Shown here in pieces: positions 38,874 through 53,762 of a DNA stretch of 64,000 nt; position 1 is the first letter of the stretch, and each line of letters starts with the position of its first letter. The DNA lies in contig CM031556.1 of the NCBI GenBank assembly GCA_018466975.1, positions 4,030,001 through 4,094,000 of the forward strand. The letters run 5' to 3'. The notes beneath the pieces are model-generated. The model did no database searches. It was not told the origin of the DNA and was given only the letters and a program-made list of their open reading frames with translations. Source of the stretch: Sparassis latifolia. Taxonomy: Eukaryota > Basidiomycota > Agaricomycetes > Polyporales > Sparassidaceae. A program made the translations under genes and the position numbers.

Positions 38874-40304
38874 TCAGGCAACTGCAGAGCGTCGGATTAC
38901 ATCTGGTCGGCGCTCCAAATTCGCGTGCATCTCGGTACCCATGCTAGCATACCAGGTCTCCGGTCCCTGTTGTCAAACAACATGTAACTGTGCGGTCTGC
39001 TGATCGACGAGAGCATAACGTAACATACCTTCCTATTCTTTAGCCTGAGCTTTCTGATTCTCCTGGAAATCCACTCTGCTGACGTTGATCCGGTATCATA
39101 TCCTTCTGGTGGCGCTCTCGCGACAGCGTTTGCTATTGTCTCGCTCTTATCGGCCAATGCGCGGAGTACCACCGAATTCCTTGGTCGAGTGAAGAAGCTG
39201 ATAGAGTATCTCTCGAACTGTGATTGGGCTCCTGGAGGTGGCCTTGAACAGATCATGGTCAGTCTCGACATATGTTCCGCGATGAGATTCATCTCACATG
39301 ACGCGATGGATATTTGACCGCAGGATTCCAGCGCTGAATATCGCTAGTGCATCTCCAACATTGCACACAGCATGGTCGGCCAGAGGCTTCACAACGTAAC
39401 GGATCAGTGGTCCACTCATCATAGCCTGACTGATTAGTGGAACGTACCTTGATGTACAACCATTTCTGTGAATCTGGCGGCAAGACTTGCAGGCCTCCCA
39501 AACGATTGTGCAGGAACGTCTGTACAGCAATACCATCAGTCCGATGACTCAACAGAATATCACGGTCTACGTACGATTGTGCCGAAGTCGGTGTGTGCAC
39601 CGACACCGGTTGTCGTCTGGTTCGGCGGAGTCTTAATGCACCGAGCTTCGCTGCCGCAGGGTTCGGCGGTGGAATGTAGCTTGGCAATCTCACCGCGCGG
39701 CAAACCGAGCTGCCTCTCGAAAACAGCAAGCAGCGTGTTGTTAACCTCCATCGACTTCCGCACGAAGGGCGTAATGGTGCCTGTCATGCGGGTGTTGACT
39801 GTAGCCGGATATGTGCGATATATCGGCCGTGGCCAGGAGAGCGCGTCGTCCTGTGCGATGTTCAAGAATTCGACGTTATCACGGGTGCCATTGACGTCTG
39901 TCGCGATTGTGCCTCGTGCCTTGTATCTATTCTGCTCTTTGGTAAAACTGACATATATAGGAATATCACGAAGATCATACCCGAAGGAATCACCGTTGTC
40001 TCCCTGCTCATACTTCAATTTCTCCGACAGAGAAAGGCCCAGTGTTTCAGCGCCCATATCGAACATTCGGTTGACTTCCTCTTCGACTCCGTGGTTCTTC
40101 AAACTGAGAGTAAACATCAGTTGAGTATCCCTTTTTCCAGCAGTGCCCATATGCTTACTACCAGAAACCCAGCTTCGTCGCTGCTACCCATAGATGATCG
40201 ATCTCGGCTCTGTCCCCCATCTTGATGAGGGCATAGTCAATGACCAGTAGAGGGGCAGTAGCGACGTCGTCCGGGAACGGTGCAGTAGTGGTGACACTAG
40301 GCAT
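38874..40304 (-). CDS. 2-oxoglutarate/Fe(II)-dependent oxygenase (isopenicillin N synthase-like)
   Basis: Exons 40304-40162, 40103-39575, 39519-39448, 39386-39298, 39242-39029 and 38966-38874 join in frame to 379 aa. The N-terminal DIOX_N-type region has PLLVIDYALIKMGDRAEID and LGFCLKNHGVEEEVNRMFD. The catalytic jelly roll has the iron triad: H and D in GVGAHTDFGTI and the distal His in RSNIHRVM. The 2-oxoglutarate Arg is in FERYSISFFTRP. Fungal members of this group hydroxylate or desaturate small molecules. The substrate is unknown, and no biosynthetic neighbours suggest one. Confidence 0.92.
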
Positions 40305-40967
40305 AGCTCGGATGGGGCAGAATGGACCGCCACATAACAATTGGTGGCCCTTTTATCATGGTCAGCTTTGCCTGCGCCTGTTCGTCATGATGGCCATGAC
40401 CCAGCATAGGTACGCTATCCCTAACGGAGGCAAGCTAGTGCACCGCCTTTACTGAAGCAGGGAGTTTAACCCTACGGCCGGTGTTGCCGGAGGCTTCCAC
40501 CGAACTTATTGCTACTTGACATACACGATTTTCTGCCATCGGCCCCGTCTTACTGCGATGGCAATTCGCTTGCGTTACCTTCAAATGGCCATGGCGCTTC
40601 GTCGATTTCCGACTGAATGGAATGATCGTGTAACACTTCATCCCACTACTACAACGCGGAAATGTTAGCGCGTGTCCGCGTCGAAATCTCGTATGGTACA
40701 TTACTAGTAGCGCGCTCGGGCTGAGATCGATCTCCCCGATCGGAAGCAATCAACGTACTTGCAAACGAGGCATGCCCTTTACTCCGTTCTTGCTCTCCAG
40801 TAAGTCCTACGTATCTCACGAATAGACCAATTTTGCAAAAGCCGAAACATCGTTGACGATAGTGTACGTATCTCTAGGGTGTGTCCAAGCATGGCGTCTG
40901 ATATTGACACCGGAGGTGATGCAACCTAAGGTAGTTGTTGACTAACTACTTTCGGAGATATTCGTTC

Positions 40968-41440
40968 TCACCGCGAGCGTGCTGCCCAGAAGATTGTCAC
41001 TTCAAATAGGCTTATCAGCTCGCTCCAGCGCTCTACTTCGCCGGTGATGTTCGACCTTCCTGCCGCTGACTCTCGTCGACTGCGGGCATCATCATCATCA
41101 TCACCATCACCATCGACAGGTCTCACCTCTAGGCATAGCGCCGTCAAGTCCATATGGGCGTTCCATTTGCAGATGCGGCCTGCACATGTGTACAGGACCC
41201 GCATACTTTCTCCGAATCCCGACCGGTACCGGCCAGAAAACTTGACTAAGGAGCTCATCCCCGCGTCAATGACTTCTTGCATTGACGCTTGTAGGAGTTC
41301 ATGTGATCTGGCATACCGCAGCGTAAGCACAAGGACCTTGAATACGTTGTGAGACCGTACCAGCACATGAAAAAACTGATATTCTTGTCGAAGCAGCTCT
41401 GCTAAGGGATTGTAGAGATCGTGGCCCAGATGTGATACAT
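40968..41440 (-). CDS. Possible hypothetical protein, fragment only
   Basis: The minus-strand frame stays open from about 41440 and looks protein-like: LYNPLAELLRQEYQFFHVLV, then SHELLQASMQEVIDAGMSSL, a Gly/Arg segment, an acidic run of five Asp (GDGDDDDD), and VERWSELISLFEVTIFWAAR. No start codon is secure. The frame may splice onward at a GTGAGA donor near 40970. I do not recognise a family. Treat it as a candidate exon. The Asp run is encoded by an (ATC)n microsatellite. Confidence 0.35.
41089..41114. repeat. (ATC/ACC)n trinucleotide run
   Basis: An imperfect trinucleotide microsatellite (ATCATCATC...ACCATC). Confidence 0.8.
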
Positions 41441-41572
41441 ATCAAGTGAGCTGTATGAGGTTGCCGAACTGGTAGACGAGCCGCCGTTGATAACCGGAAC
41501 TTTATAAGTATACAGTGTATACTTACGTCGGTCTCTCAAGAACCGCGCTCATCGAATTTGAGGAATGAGCGA

Positions 41573-41981
41573 TAGGACCCCCCATAATTCGCTTAGAGCT
41601 CCGAGATAAGCTCGCGGCCTACTGGCCATTTTCGGGGATGGATGGCATCTAACCTCGGGAGGCCGAAAATGCGCCCAGCCAGGACACGTAGCCATTCTGG
41701 TCCAACATCGGCTCAAAACGCAAATGTTCCTTCCGGAAGGTTGTGAATTTCCCCAAAGTATCAGTATATTGACCAATTTTTCCCTCGGCTCCCGAGGACC
41801 CATGTTTCGGGAGTGCTGGATCGGACCTTTTGACAACGGGCCCGAATCCGGGATGGTTTACACGTAAGATTTTCCGGGTTTTCAAAGATTTTTGGGGATC
41901 AGGCATTGAAGCTTGCGCCTGCGGCGGGCGCATTTTCAGGGGCATGGCATCGGAGCTCTTAGGGAATTATGGGGGGTCCTG
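41573..41981. mobile_element. Non-autonomous TIR element (MITE-like), 409 bp
   Basis: Terminal inverted repeats of 30 bp (41574-41603 against 41951-41980) match at 28 positions. Each begins AGGACCCCCCATAATTC. Inverted similarity continues further in (GAAAATGCGCCC near 41661 and its complement near 41930). A candidate 6 bp target duplication GAGCGA flanks both ends (41567-41572 and 41982-41987), with one extra base at each junction. There is no transposase. This is the hallmark of a miniature inverted-repeat transposable element; the superfamily cannot be decided from one copy. Confidence 0.75.
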
Positions 41982-42632
41982 GAGCGACGCCTGCGCTGAA
42001 TACAGGATCCGAATCGATACAAGTGTACAGACTCACCCATAAATCTCTATAAATTCTACCTCCCCATGCAAGCTAGACACCAGCGACCAAGACCCGGAGA
42101 AATTATAGCACCTTGAAAATCTGCAGAGGCGCGATGTCCTTGGGCAGGGGGTTCTGGACAGCGGGAAGTGAGGAGGAGACTCGGATAGTGAGATGAATAT
42201 ATTAAGCATATTACTATGCCAGGAAGCACCGCTCCTGGCATGCCGATGTGAAAGTATACCAGACTGATGAAAGGCAAGACGGCGTATGCGGTCGCAGCGG
42301 TGTACTACGCGCTTCGATCACGTGCTGGGAGAGACCTTCCTCATCAAGGAAGTGAGTGAGTATGGTCCTCGTCTTACAACTGTATGTTCGCTTTCGTTCT
42401 AACTGCCTTCCGTTCCTTCTCTATCTAGGCGAACCTGTCTGGAGCGACGTGCTGCCAAAAAGTTATTTGTTAGCCTCAAGGACCCGCTCGGTCACAGTTT
42501 CGTGGGAATCATCCGACGTCGGTACTTGGGCTATCTGACTTGACATTGATTCCGGTCTGCCGCCTGAACCTTCAACTGGGAGAGGAACCTGCTTCACTCG
42601 GGAAGGATATCCCGCTCTTTTTTCTTGCGCTG

Positions 42633-45600
42633 ATGTGGGAACGGACTCTCCAAGATCTCATCCGAGGCTTACGGGCGAACAAGAAGGATGAGAGCAAATT
42701 CATCTCACATGCAATTGATGAGATCAGGCAGGAGGTCAAGAGCAAGGATATGGAATTGAAGGCAGGCGCTGTACTCAAACTCACATATGTCAGTGTTACC
42801 GAATCATATTACCAGTGGTCCTGATGATTCTGTACGCAGCTAGACATGATGGGATATGACATGAGTTGGGCATCATTTCATGTCGTGGAGGTCATGTCTT
42901 CTTCCAAAATCCACCTCAAGACTATCGGGTACTTAGCGGCCACTCAATCCTTCCGGCAAGACACGGATGTCCTGATGCTTACTACTAACCTGCTGAAGAA
43001 GGTCAGCGCGATATAACATGTGTGCCGTCTAATGCTTAATGCGGAGATCTTCAGGACTTGGGCTCAAGACCGGAAGATGTCGCTGTCACTCTGAATGGTC
43101 TTTCTCACATAGTCACACCAGATTTGGCTCGGGACCTATCTCGCGATCTGATAGCCATGCTAAATCATTCTCGACCACATATCCGCAAGCGTGCGGTTAT
43201 CGCGTTGTACAAAGTTTTCGTACATTACCCTGAAGTAATTCCTCAAGGCATGGGCAGATTGAAGGAACGGCTTGAGGACCCTGATCCTGGTGCGAACGTT
43301 GCTAAACCACTGCGCTTGTCGCCAACTGACCACTATACACTCAGGCGTCGTTGCAGCTACTGTCAATGTTCTCTGCGAGCTGGTACAGCAGAATCCTAAG
43401 GACTATCTAACATTAGCACCGCCATTATTCCATCTACTAACCACGTCATCGAATAATTGGATGCTAATAAAGATCATCAAACTCGTGAGTTTATGTCAAG
43501 CATTTTTTTTGCCAAGCGCAGTGATATACCTTGAATATAGTTTGGTACACTTGCTCCGTATGAACCACGGTTGGTGAGGAAATTGCAACCGCCAATCACC
43601 GATCTCATTTCGACAACCCCTGCCATCTCGCTGTTGTACGAGTGCGTCCGTACTTGCATCATAGGTGGCATACTCCAAGGTACCACAGGCAATGCCCTCG
43701 CCCGGACGTGCGTCACGAAGTTGGCTTCTTTCCTTGAAGACCCAGATCAGAATTGTGAGCGAAACACTGATTTCAGTGACTTGTGCAATGTTGATGTCAC
43801 GGTAGTGAAGTACATCGCACTTCTTGCGATGGTCAATATTGTGCCCACACATCCGGAGCTCGTTGCGGAATATCAGGATATGATAGTGTCCAGCGTCGAT
43901 GACCAGGATATCAGCATACGCATGCGCGCTTTGGATCTCCTGTCAGCAATGGTTCGTATTCATCCACTATCGGGTTCTACCCTTACACCGACAACCCGCG
44001 TGTCAGGCTGGCCGAAACAATCTCCAAACGATCGTCCAGCAGTTACTCTCCCATCTTGTGCGGTCAGATTCGTCAGCACTGCCGTCTGCCACACAATCCC
44101 TCTCCCAGAATACTTCTTCTACAAACCCAAAACCTGCGAATGCTCCATCCCAGTCATCCGCGTACCGCCTGACTCTGGCACAGCGGATACTATCTCTATG
44201 TTCAAAAGACACATATGATAATGTGGTCGACTTCGAGTGGTATCTATCCGTTCTAGTAGATCTCGCTTATATCGCCGATGTCGAAGTGGGTGCTGAGATT
44301 CGAGATCAGCTTGTCGACGTCACGAGCCGCGTGCGGGCAGCAAGGCGGTTTGCAGTCCAGCTGATGGTCAAGCTATTAACCGACGATAGCTTTCTGCTGA
44401 ATGCTCAAGAAGAGGGAAGCTGTGCAGAGGTGTTGTGGGCTGCAGCCTTCATATGTGGGGAGTATTGCGGGTGAGTTCTACTCCACCAGGACTGAGATCG
44501 GCTTAGTCTGATCATTTGCGAAGGGAGCTTGCCGAACCACAGAAGCTGTTGACGTATCTGCTTCAACCCAATATCAATGTTCTTGACCCAGAGACTATCG
44601 CTGTTTACTTGCAGGCTGCTTTGAAGGTATTCGGATACTGGGCGGCAGAGCTGGCTGGCAGATGGGATAATGACGATCTGCCGAAGGTCAAAAGCCTCGT
44701 CGAGATGGTAGAAGAACGTGTGACGGAGTTTGCAGCAAGTTCGGACATTGAAGTGCAAGAACGGGTATGTCCTTTACTTATTTCTCACTTCTGATGCTGG
44801 GGGTATCTGATCTTTCTCGTAGGCAGCGAACATTCTCCAGCTGTTCACCTTCGTTCGGGCGGATTTGAACGCTTATAAGCCCAAGCCAGACAACAGCCTC
44901 GGGCTCGGGGAGTCAAGTACATCGATCTTCGACCCGATCGTATCTACGGAACCCAACTTCCCGAAGAGTCTCTTCCTCATCCGTCCCCTCTTTGACACCT
45001 ACGAGCTCAACGCCGTTGCACCCAATGCGCAAGCGAGCGTCCCTGTTCCTGAAGGCCTGGATCTCGATGCGTGGATCATCCCTCCGCCAAAGCAGGTCTT
45101 GAATGACATTGACGAGGCAGATGGACAAATCACTGAGCCAAGACACAAGAAGAGCAGAAAGGGCAAGGGCAAGGACACCGGAAGCAGTAAGGTCAGGGGC
45201 AAGAAGAAGGCAGAACAGGCGGAGAATGGCACAATTGCAAAGCCGGAGGTGGAGACTGCGGAGAGTAGGGCGGAGCGCGAGCGCGTATGTGCACGATGTC
45301 GATCTAGTGGGCTCGTCCTTGCTAATATTATCTCAGCGCAAGCAGGAACGGTTAGAGCGGATGCGTGACGACCCGTACTATCTGATTGACGACCGGCCGT
45401 CATCGACGAAACCTACAGTCGAAGATGTGGACTCAATACCAGTGGTCAGGCTCGACGACATGCCGCCACTCCCAGGGTGTAAGCCACCCATATCATCCCT
45501 CGTCCTCTTTCGCCGATGCTCAGTCACGGACTTAATAGCGTCTTCGCAAGCGCCCAGTCTACTCAGCACGCCTTCCCAGACTACGCCGCAAACGTTTGTT

Positions 45601-45873
45601 ATTGACAAGACAGGTGAAATGCCCGAGGGAGCGCTTCAGCCAGCGGCCGCCGCTGGTACGCCATCAGATGGGTTTTCGCCAGCACCGGTAGGGAATGGTG
45701 CGGCAGCGTTGGTTACCTCGTCATACTTCCCGCCGTACGAGGTCGAAGACGAAATACCGCGCACAGATACTCCGCCACCGATCAAGGTTACTCGGGCGAA
45801 GAAAAAGGGTACGAGTGGCGGGAAGAAGAAACGGACACACAAAGTTGATAGTGCCAGCCCTCACGTAGAGTAA
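42633..45873 (+). CDS. APL5: AP-3 complex subunit delta (delta adaptin, Apl5)
   Basis: Exons 42633-42788, 42840-43001, 43055-43289, 43345-43484, 43541-43754, 43806-43951, 44007-44470, 44524-44764, 44823-45284 and 45337-45873 join in frame to 918 aa. AP-3 carries cargo from Golgi/endosomes to the vacuole. The start MWERTLQDLIRGLRANKKDE and VKSKDMELKAGAVLKLTYLD are hallmark delta-adaptin sequence. An adaptin HEAT-like solenoid follows to about residue 600. A Lys-rich hinge (KGKGKDTGSSKVRGKKK) leads to the conserved ERMRDDPYYLIDD and a Lys-rich end. A stretch after 45476 (CKPPISSLVLFRRC) looks intron-like, with a GTGTAAG, but splicing it breaks the frame, so I read through. Confidence 0.93.
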
Positions 45874-46120
45874 TGTTGCGACGATCACAGGAATGTATTG
45901 GACTATCTGTACGCTGCTCGTGATCCTATGGTATACATTGGGACAGGATATGCTGCTGTGAAATGACGAAACAAGAAAACACTCAAGATACATGCAAGCG
46001 TGATTACTGAGCTGCTAGATAGATAGATGGAAGTGATTTGGGGAGGGGGATCAAATGTTCGGGTTGTGCATGAAAAGTATGTGGGAAAGGAAGTGGCAAA
46101 ACCACCGGATCCCATACATT

Positions 46121-48214
<2,094 letters not shown>

Positions 48215-48727
48215 CACTTCAAGTCTCCAGGTACGGACAATACGTTATGGATAGGATGGTCGTGCGAGGTCGTGAACGAGCGAGTTTAGATATTGAACGG
48301 GCGTAGTCGAACTTCGCTGCGGCAAGATATTAATGACAATTCGTTGGAGAAATGCAAACTAAAAGCAGAGACAACAGATATGACACAGCAAAGATACGAA
48401 TGAAAGTTGTGGGATAACTCTGGAAAGATAACTGTCGCTGCCAGTGTCAGCCGCGGCAGCTGCATTCCATATCGCTGCCATATCGCTTTCCTTTTTCGGA
48501 AGGGCAATCCTCAGACAGGACCCCAGGGATCTCCGTCTTCTCAGAATGGGGAGGTAGCACTCATTGGCTGGCACACGACCTTCTGCAGTGCAGAGCTTCC
48601 GGGGGCCCATGCAGTACAGGAGCCTTTCTTCGACACAACCATCTCCAAAAGGTGCATCTGCGTGTTGATACGCGTCTTTTCTCACTTAAATTCGCGCCTA
48701 TACTCTCACAATATCCATCTGTCTGAA
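48215..48727. promoter_or_regulatory. Divergent promoter between the GCK-III kinase and the large E2
   Basis: A 513 bp intergenic stretch serving two head-to-head genes. No distinct motif is recognised. Confidence 0.45.
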
Positions 48728-51700
48728 ATGAGAACACGAAAACGCCGCTATTCTGATCATGACACGTCTGAGCCTTCAAGCAGAACAAAGCGCCGCACGC
48801 CACAGCGCTCTGAGGTCATTACCATTAGCGATGATGAAGAGGAGCCTCTCGAATCCGTGCTGGCAAAAATCAAAGCTCAAGAAGAAAGCGAAGCTCTCGC
48901 CAGGAAGCTGCAGCAAGACTGGGCCGACAATGCACAACCCGCCCCTTCTGCGGGAACATCCTCGAACGCTGACCGTGGTCACGATGAAGAGGTCATAGAT
49001 CTTACCCGGGAAGACGATGAGGCCCTCGCAAAGCGTCTGGCAAAGGAATGGGAGGCACTCGACGAGGTTCCCCAACAGGTAACTGGTCCTTCGAAGGGGA
49101 AGAGGAAAGCGTATGAAGTTGAAGAAGATCACGATGTTACGCCGGACAAGAAGCTCGAACGCTATCATGAATTATTCATAGGAACAAAACGGTGTCAGTG
49201 TGGAGAAGAACTTTCCTCACCCCGCGGTCATGTACGTGGTCGAATCCCGTCCAAAGGTGCAGATGCTGTCTAACGTCAACTCGTGCCAGGTAACGTATTC
49301 TACCCAGATGCCACCTCCTAGTCTGCTGCGGCTCCTTCATATCCCTTGCAAGAAATGTAGGACCAACCACTGCCGTGGATGTCTAACTGCGGTTACATGT
49401 CCGCTTTCTTGCAAGGGAGAAGGCAAGGACGGCGCAGATACTTGTCCTGCCTTGACGTGTTGCGCCGAGGTCCGCGCGATCGCGCTCTTCGAAGCGCTGG
49501 GCGGCTTTGATAGACAGTATCTCAGTGAGCGTGCAACGTCTGACAGCCGTGCAAAGGAAGCAGCTGCCAAGTACCGCAGCACGCAAGTGAATTCTGTAGG
49601 CCCCGGAGGAACTGGCTATGGCACGGGTGCTGACTTCACCGACCTTTGGCATTCTCGAGGACTCGGAAAGGGCCGTGGAAGGGGAGGTGCAGGCTTCACC
49701 TCCACAGAGGCCCATGCTTCCCGAATAGACGAATTGGCTGCGCATTGGGACGAGATTGTCGTCCGCGCGTTAACGACAATAACTCAATTTCTTCCATCTC
49801 AATACTCCGATGCGGCTCAGATCTACGATATGCTTCCGCATGCTTCAACAGAGGCCCTACTTTCTCTGTCTCAGCTTCCTGATTTACTCGGCGACCTGTT
49901 ACGGAACGACTCTGTCACAGACTGGATTTCTCGCATTGACGTCTATCATGCAATGTTGGCACTATTGAGGCGAATGGCAGACTGCGAACTGACGATTGAG
50001 GTGCGCTGGTTATTGTGCGATGCTGCGTTACCGGTAGATTTCAAGCTGACTTCGGACAGGTTCTCATCGGCCAACGGTGGGAAATAGAGAAGAGCTGCGG
50101 GTTGGAAGAATGGATGTGGGGTGACGCAGAGATCGTCTGGGAGAAAGCCAAAGACTCGCAACTCGTCAAAGCCCCTCCTCTGTACGTACACTTCAAGAAG
50201 CTCACCAAACAGTGCGAGACGTTTCTGGCGGGGGCCTCCAGCATGTTCGAAGACGGCGCTGGCCAAGACGCTGGGGATGTGACGGACACCATGGTGAAGG
50301 CGACATCACTCTGCGGTGATATTATCGTCGCGCGGGACGACATCGAACGCGCCATGACGCTCCTGGGGAAGGCCCCTTCCACCGTCCTCCAGAAGGCTGA
50401 CGACATGTCGCAGGAGGACTCCAAGAGGCGCAAAGGTAAAGCACCAGATCCCTCGATCGCTCTCGAGAGGACATATGCCCAGGAGTGTGAACGTCTAGCG
50501 TTCCGCTACGTCACGCTTTCGCAACCATCGTCCAACGGCGATGGGTTCAGCTACCCCGAATTCAGGTATGCGAAAGAGCTTGCGGTCACCGCCTCGTCCA
50601 CCAGAAACCCGAAGGACAGGCTGCATCTCATCAAAGAGCTTGCTGTGATGGCGACCAGTCTACCGGTTGGCGTATGGGTTCGTGTCGATGAGGTGCGAAA
50701 TGATGCTATGTGAGTAGATTGCCTCCTTCCGGGAAGTTGCACCTTTAATCTCCGGCTTTTTTTTAGCAAGATAATGATTGCCGGCCCTGAAGGTACACCC
50801 TACGCTGGTGGACTATTCGAATTTGACTGCTACATTCCGCTCAATTATCCGAACGCACCTCCCTTGATGCATCTTCGCACAACCGGCGGAGGCAGGGTGC
50901 GCTTCAACCCGAATCTGTACAACAACGGCAAGGTTTGCTTGTCGCTACTTGGGACGTGGGCCGGACGGTACAGTGTCGCTTATTTTATCTGGTGTTCCAA
51001 AGTAATGCTGCCTTTAATACAGCCCAGAGGAACAATGGTCTCCAAAGTCTACACTCCTGCAAGTCGTGGTCTCGATTCAGAGTATGATCTTGATCGATCT
51101 GCCGTATTTCAACGAGTACGTGAATATTAATTCGACATTCCATTGCGAACTTTCATGCAGTTTCCAGGCCTGGGTATGGTAAGGCGGACGCGAAGGATCA
51201 CAACAGTATTGCGTACAATCGCAACATCTATGTGCAGACCGTTCGTTGGGCTATGGTCGAGTGGATGAAGGACGAGTACAAAAACGGTATCTGGGCGGTG
51301 AGACCTTTACTGAGCTCTATCAATCGGACATATCTAATGTGTATCGAGTGTAGGAAGTCATAACTGCACATTTCTGCACACGACACCCCAAGATACTGAA
51401 GTGGTGAGCAATGCCCAGTCGCCCCTTCTCTCAATGATTCTCATATCGAGCGTGCACAGCATCCAAGAGTGGGCGAAGGATGAACCTCGGATCCGCAAGT
51501 ACACCGAGGGGGGCACCATACCGTACGACGGACCGGCCTTCATCGTGCCACCGCCATATCCCAGCCTGCCTTCGGGCTCGTCTGTTGTCGCTAGCGGCAT
51601 TTACCCTGCCGCGCCTTACAATAGCATTTTACCCGTGCCATCAACCGCTTCGCAGCATGGCAAAGACCTTTTGCAGGAATATGATCGGGGTATAGAGCAA

Positions 51701-51730
51701 ATACAGGGTTGGAAGCATGGACAAGAGTAA
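48728..51730 (+). CDS. Large ubiquitin-conjugating enzyme (BIRC6-like UBC) with Cys-rich N-terminal region
   Basis: Exons 48728-49231, 49290-50000, 50060-50709, 50767-50967, 51023-51115, 51168-51297, 51354-51403 and 51460-51730 join in frame to 869 aa. The C-terminal E2 fold (about residues 630-800) has [40 protein letters not shown] (catalytic Cys in KVCLSL), [22 protein letters not shown] and a terminal helical extension. These features match the BIRC6 UBC domain. N-terminal parts: a basic start, an acidic SUMO-interacting-like [10 protein letters not shown], two helices resembling ubiquitin-interacting motifs ([11 protein letters not shown] and [10 protein letters not shown]), and a cysteine cluster ([12 protein letters not shown], then [30 protein letters not shown]) likely to bind zinc. 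No BIR domain is present. The combination suggests an E2/E3 hybrid that reads ubiquitin or SUMO marks; the substrate is unknown. Confidence 0.85.
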
Positions 51731-51838
51731 CTAGGGTGCTACGACGTCATAATGTCAGCAAGGGAGCATAATCACAATCTATCGGTGATGTGATGCAGTT
51801 ATATGTGGTACAGAGATTGTCTTGGATCAGTCTACAAT

Positions 51839-53762
51839 TCAAACTACTTTTCGGTGTTCCTGTAAGCAAAAGGAATTAGTGTAAAGGTTGAGCGAGAGGA
51901 AAGGGACGAACGGGAGTGTGAGTTGTCTCGTGGTCGACATGGACAAATGCCCGTCCTACGTTAGGCAATACTTCGAGCTTGTCTTGCAGCTGCTGGCTAA
52001 TGTCGTGCGCCTTCCATAGCGGAGTATTCCCGTCCATGACAACGTCAATCTCGACGTAGTAATCCTATGGTGCAACGTCAGCAAACAGCGTAAAGCATCA
52101 GCCAGCTCGTGAGAAAGAATAGGACCTACTGGACCGCTCTGCAGACGGATAGTGTCAGTACATCAACGTAGGATGAGACTTGCATGCTAACGTGATATGC
52201 CCGCACGGTGTCGACTTTGTCGATCTCGTCGCTGAACGTCATCGTTTTGTAGACCAGTAGCTGCATGAAATCGTGCGGTGCGGACTTGCCCGCTAGCAAC
52301 TCGAATTCTCTGTAAACCTCACGGCCCCATGCGAGGATGACGCCGACACCGATCTAGTGCGGCGGTGAGGTGCTATCCTCCTGTGGGGAAAATATAACAC
52401 ACGATGATAGCGCCCACGGGATCCAGATCTGGGGTTGCAGAATACATGAAATAACGAAGAGAATTTGAACGAAAAGGCGTACACCATCGCAGCCTGCTTC
52501 CACCTGCAGACATGAGGAGACCTGCGTGAAAACAAAATCAGGCACGCCGTATCTGCAGGAGAGGTTCTATCCTTACCAAAGCCGTTGACAAATAGATCGT
52601 TGCGGTGGTCTTCCCACAGTACCTGGACTTGGCTCGATGCTTTGCGCACGGACATGCAGTACAAGAAGAGCACAAACTTCACACCTAATGAGTAACTAGT
52701 CAACGGAAGGCGGATATGAAGAGAACGCATCATACCTAGAGCAGCTCCAACCGCTACAAGCGAAGGTATATGAAATTCATTCGTGTCATTTTTGCTTGAA
52801 TGAGTGACGATTGTCTGTACGGACTCCACTATTACTACAAGGTTAGCGGCGCCCATTCTAAAGAGAAAAAATCAGATCAGAAGATGAACGCTATCGCAAG
52901 GTACACACAAGAAACCTAGAGAAGAGTGTTAGCTTGAAGAACACGCAGTCGCGGAAATACTGTGTAGATACCGTAGACAACATTGCCAATCGTCTCCAGT
53001 CTAGAGCCACCGACCGGCCACTTGTTGACGTCCAATTCTGCTGCCTTCTTATGCAGCCAGAATAACATCACATTGCTTCCGAAGTCGAATACCGAATCAA
53101 CCCCTGTAGCAATAAGGGAGAGCGAGCCTGACGAGAAGGCGCCATACACTGAAATTTATGACATTAGGGCTACTAGAAACAACTCGATTACTTTACGTAC
53201 GTTGCAAAATGCACAGAATGAGATTGGCTACCAGGCTTGCCCATATCGCAATTTTGACCTACGTGTCGTCGTCCGTTAACCTGCAGCCATAGTAAGGATC
53301 TGGGATCTTACGGGTAATCGTGCAGCCTGCTCTTCGCTTTTAGCTTCTTCGGTATGCTCATCCATCGTCTTGAGCAAGTACGTGATGAGCTGCAAATTTG
53401 TCAGCTTCTGCAATACCCAACTGAAGCAGACGTACATTATTTTGCTTTCGTTGATATCTCTCTACTTTCTTACCCGCATTCCGTCGTAAAACGGCCAGCT
53501 CCTCCTCGGTTTTGATACCATTACGCAACGAGAAAGGATCTGGATGCTGATGCGCGGGTACTCGTTCGACGTCGTTGCTATTTCTGGACCTATAGAGAAG
53601 ATCGGGTACCACACCGTCGGTGTTCTACAAAGGTCTAGAAATCATATGACCGACACATTTTGCCATTGCTCTACTCACAGCTGTATCAGGCTGTAATACT
53701 CCGGCACGCGTAGACAGGGTGTAATGCTCGGTATTTTTCACGGGTACCATGAGGGAAACCAT
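51839..53762 (-). CDS. Cation diffusion facilitator (CDF) metal transporter, MMT-like
   Basis: A multi-exon gene with about ten short introns. The last exon follows a GTTCGT...TACAG intron and ends EHRKVV at 51839. Membrane segments are visible as KIAIWASLVANLILCILQL, the CDF signature LIATGVDSVFDFGSNVMLF, FLMGAANLVVIVESVQTI, VAVGAALGVKFVLFLY and DPVGAIIVIGVGVILAW. Metal-site acidics lie in GVDSVFD and HRNDLFVNGFG. The cytosolic C-terminal domain has VRAYHSGPDYYVEIDVVMDG and HDISQQLQDKL. CDF proteins export divalent metals from the cytosol by proton antiport; MMT-like fungal members have been tied to iron or manganese. The N-terminus is uncertain: in-frame ATGs lie at 53762 and 53750, and an upstream exon is possible. 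Confidence 0.87.

Larger units (their letters stand above)
40305..42632. other. Long intergenic region with an element and a possible orphan gene
   Basis: About 2.3 kb between the oxygenase and AP-3 delta. It contains the 409 bp inverted-repeat element and a possible minus-strand gene near 40968-41440, both listed separately. The final 350 bp should hold the AP-3 delta promoter and leader. Confidence 0.5.
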
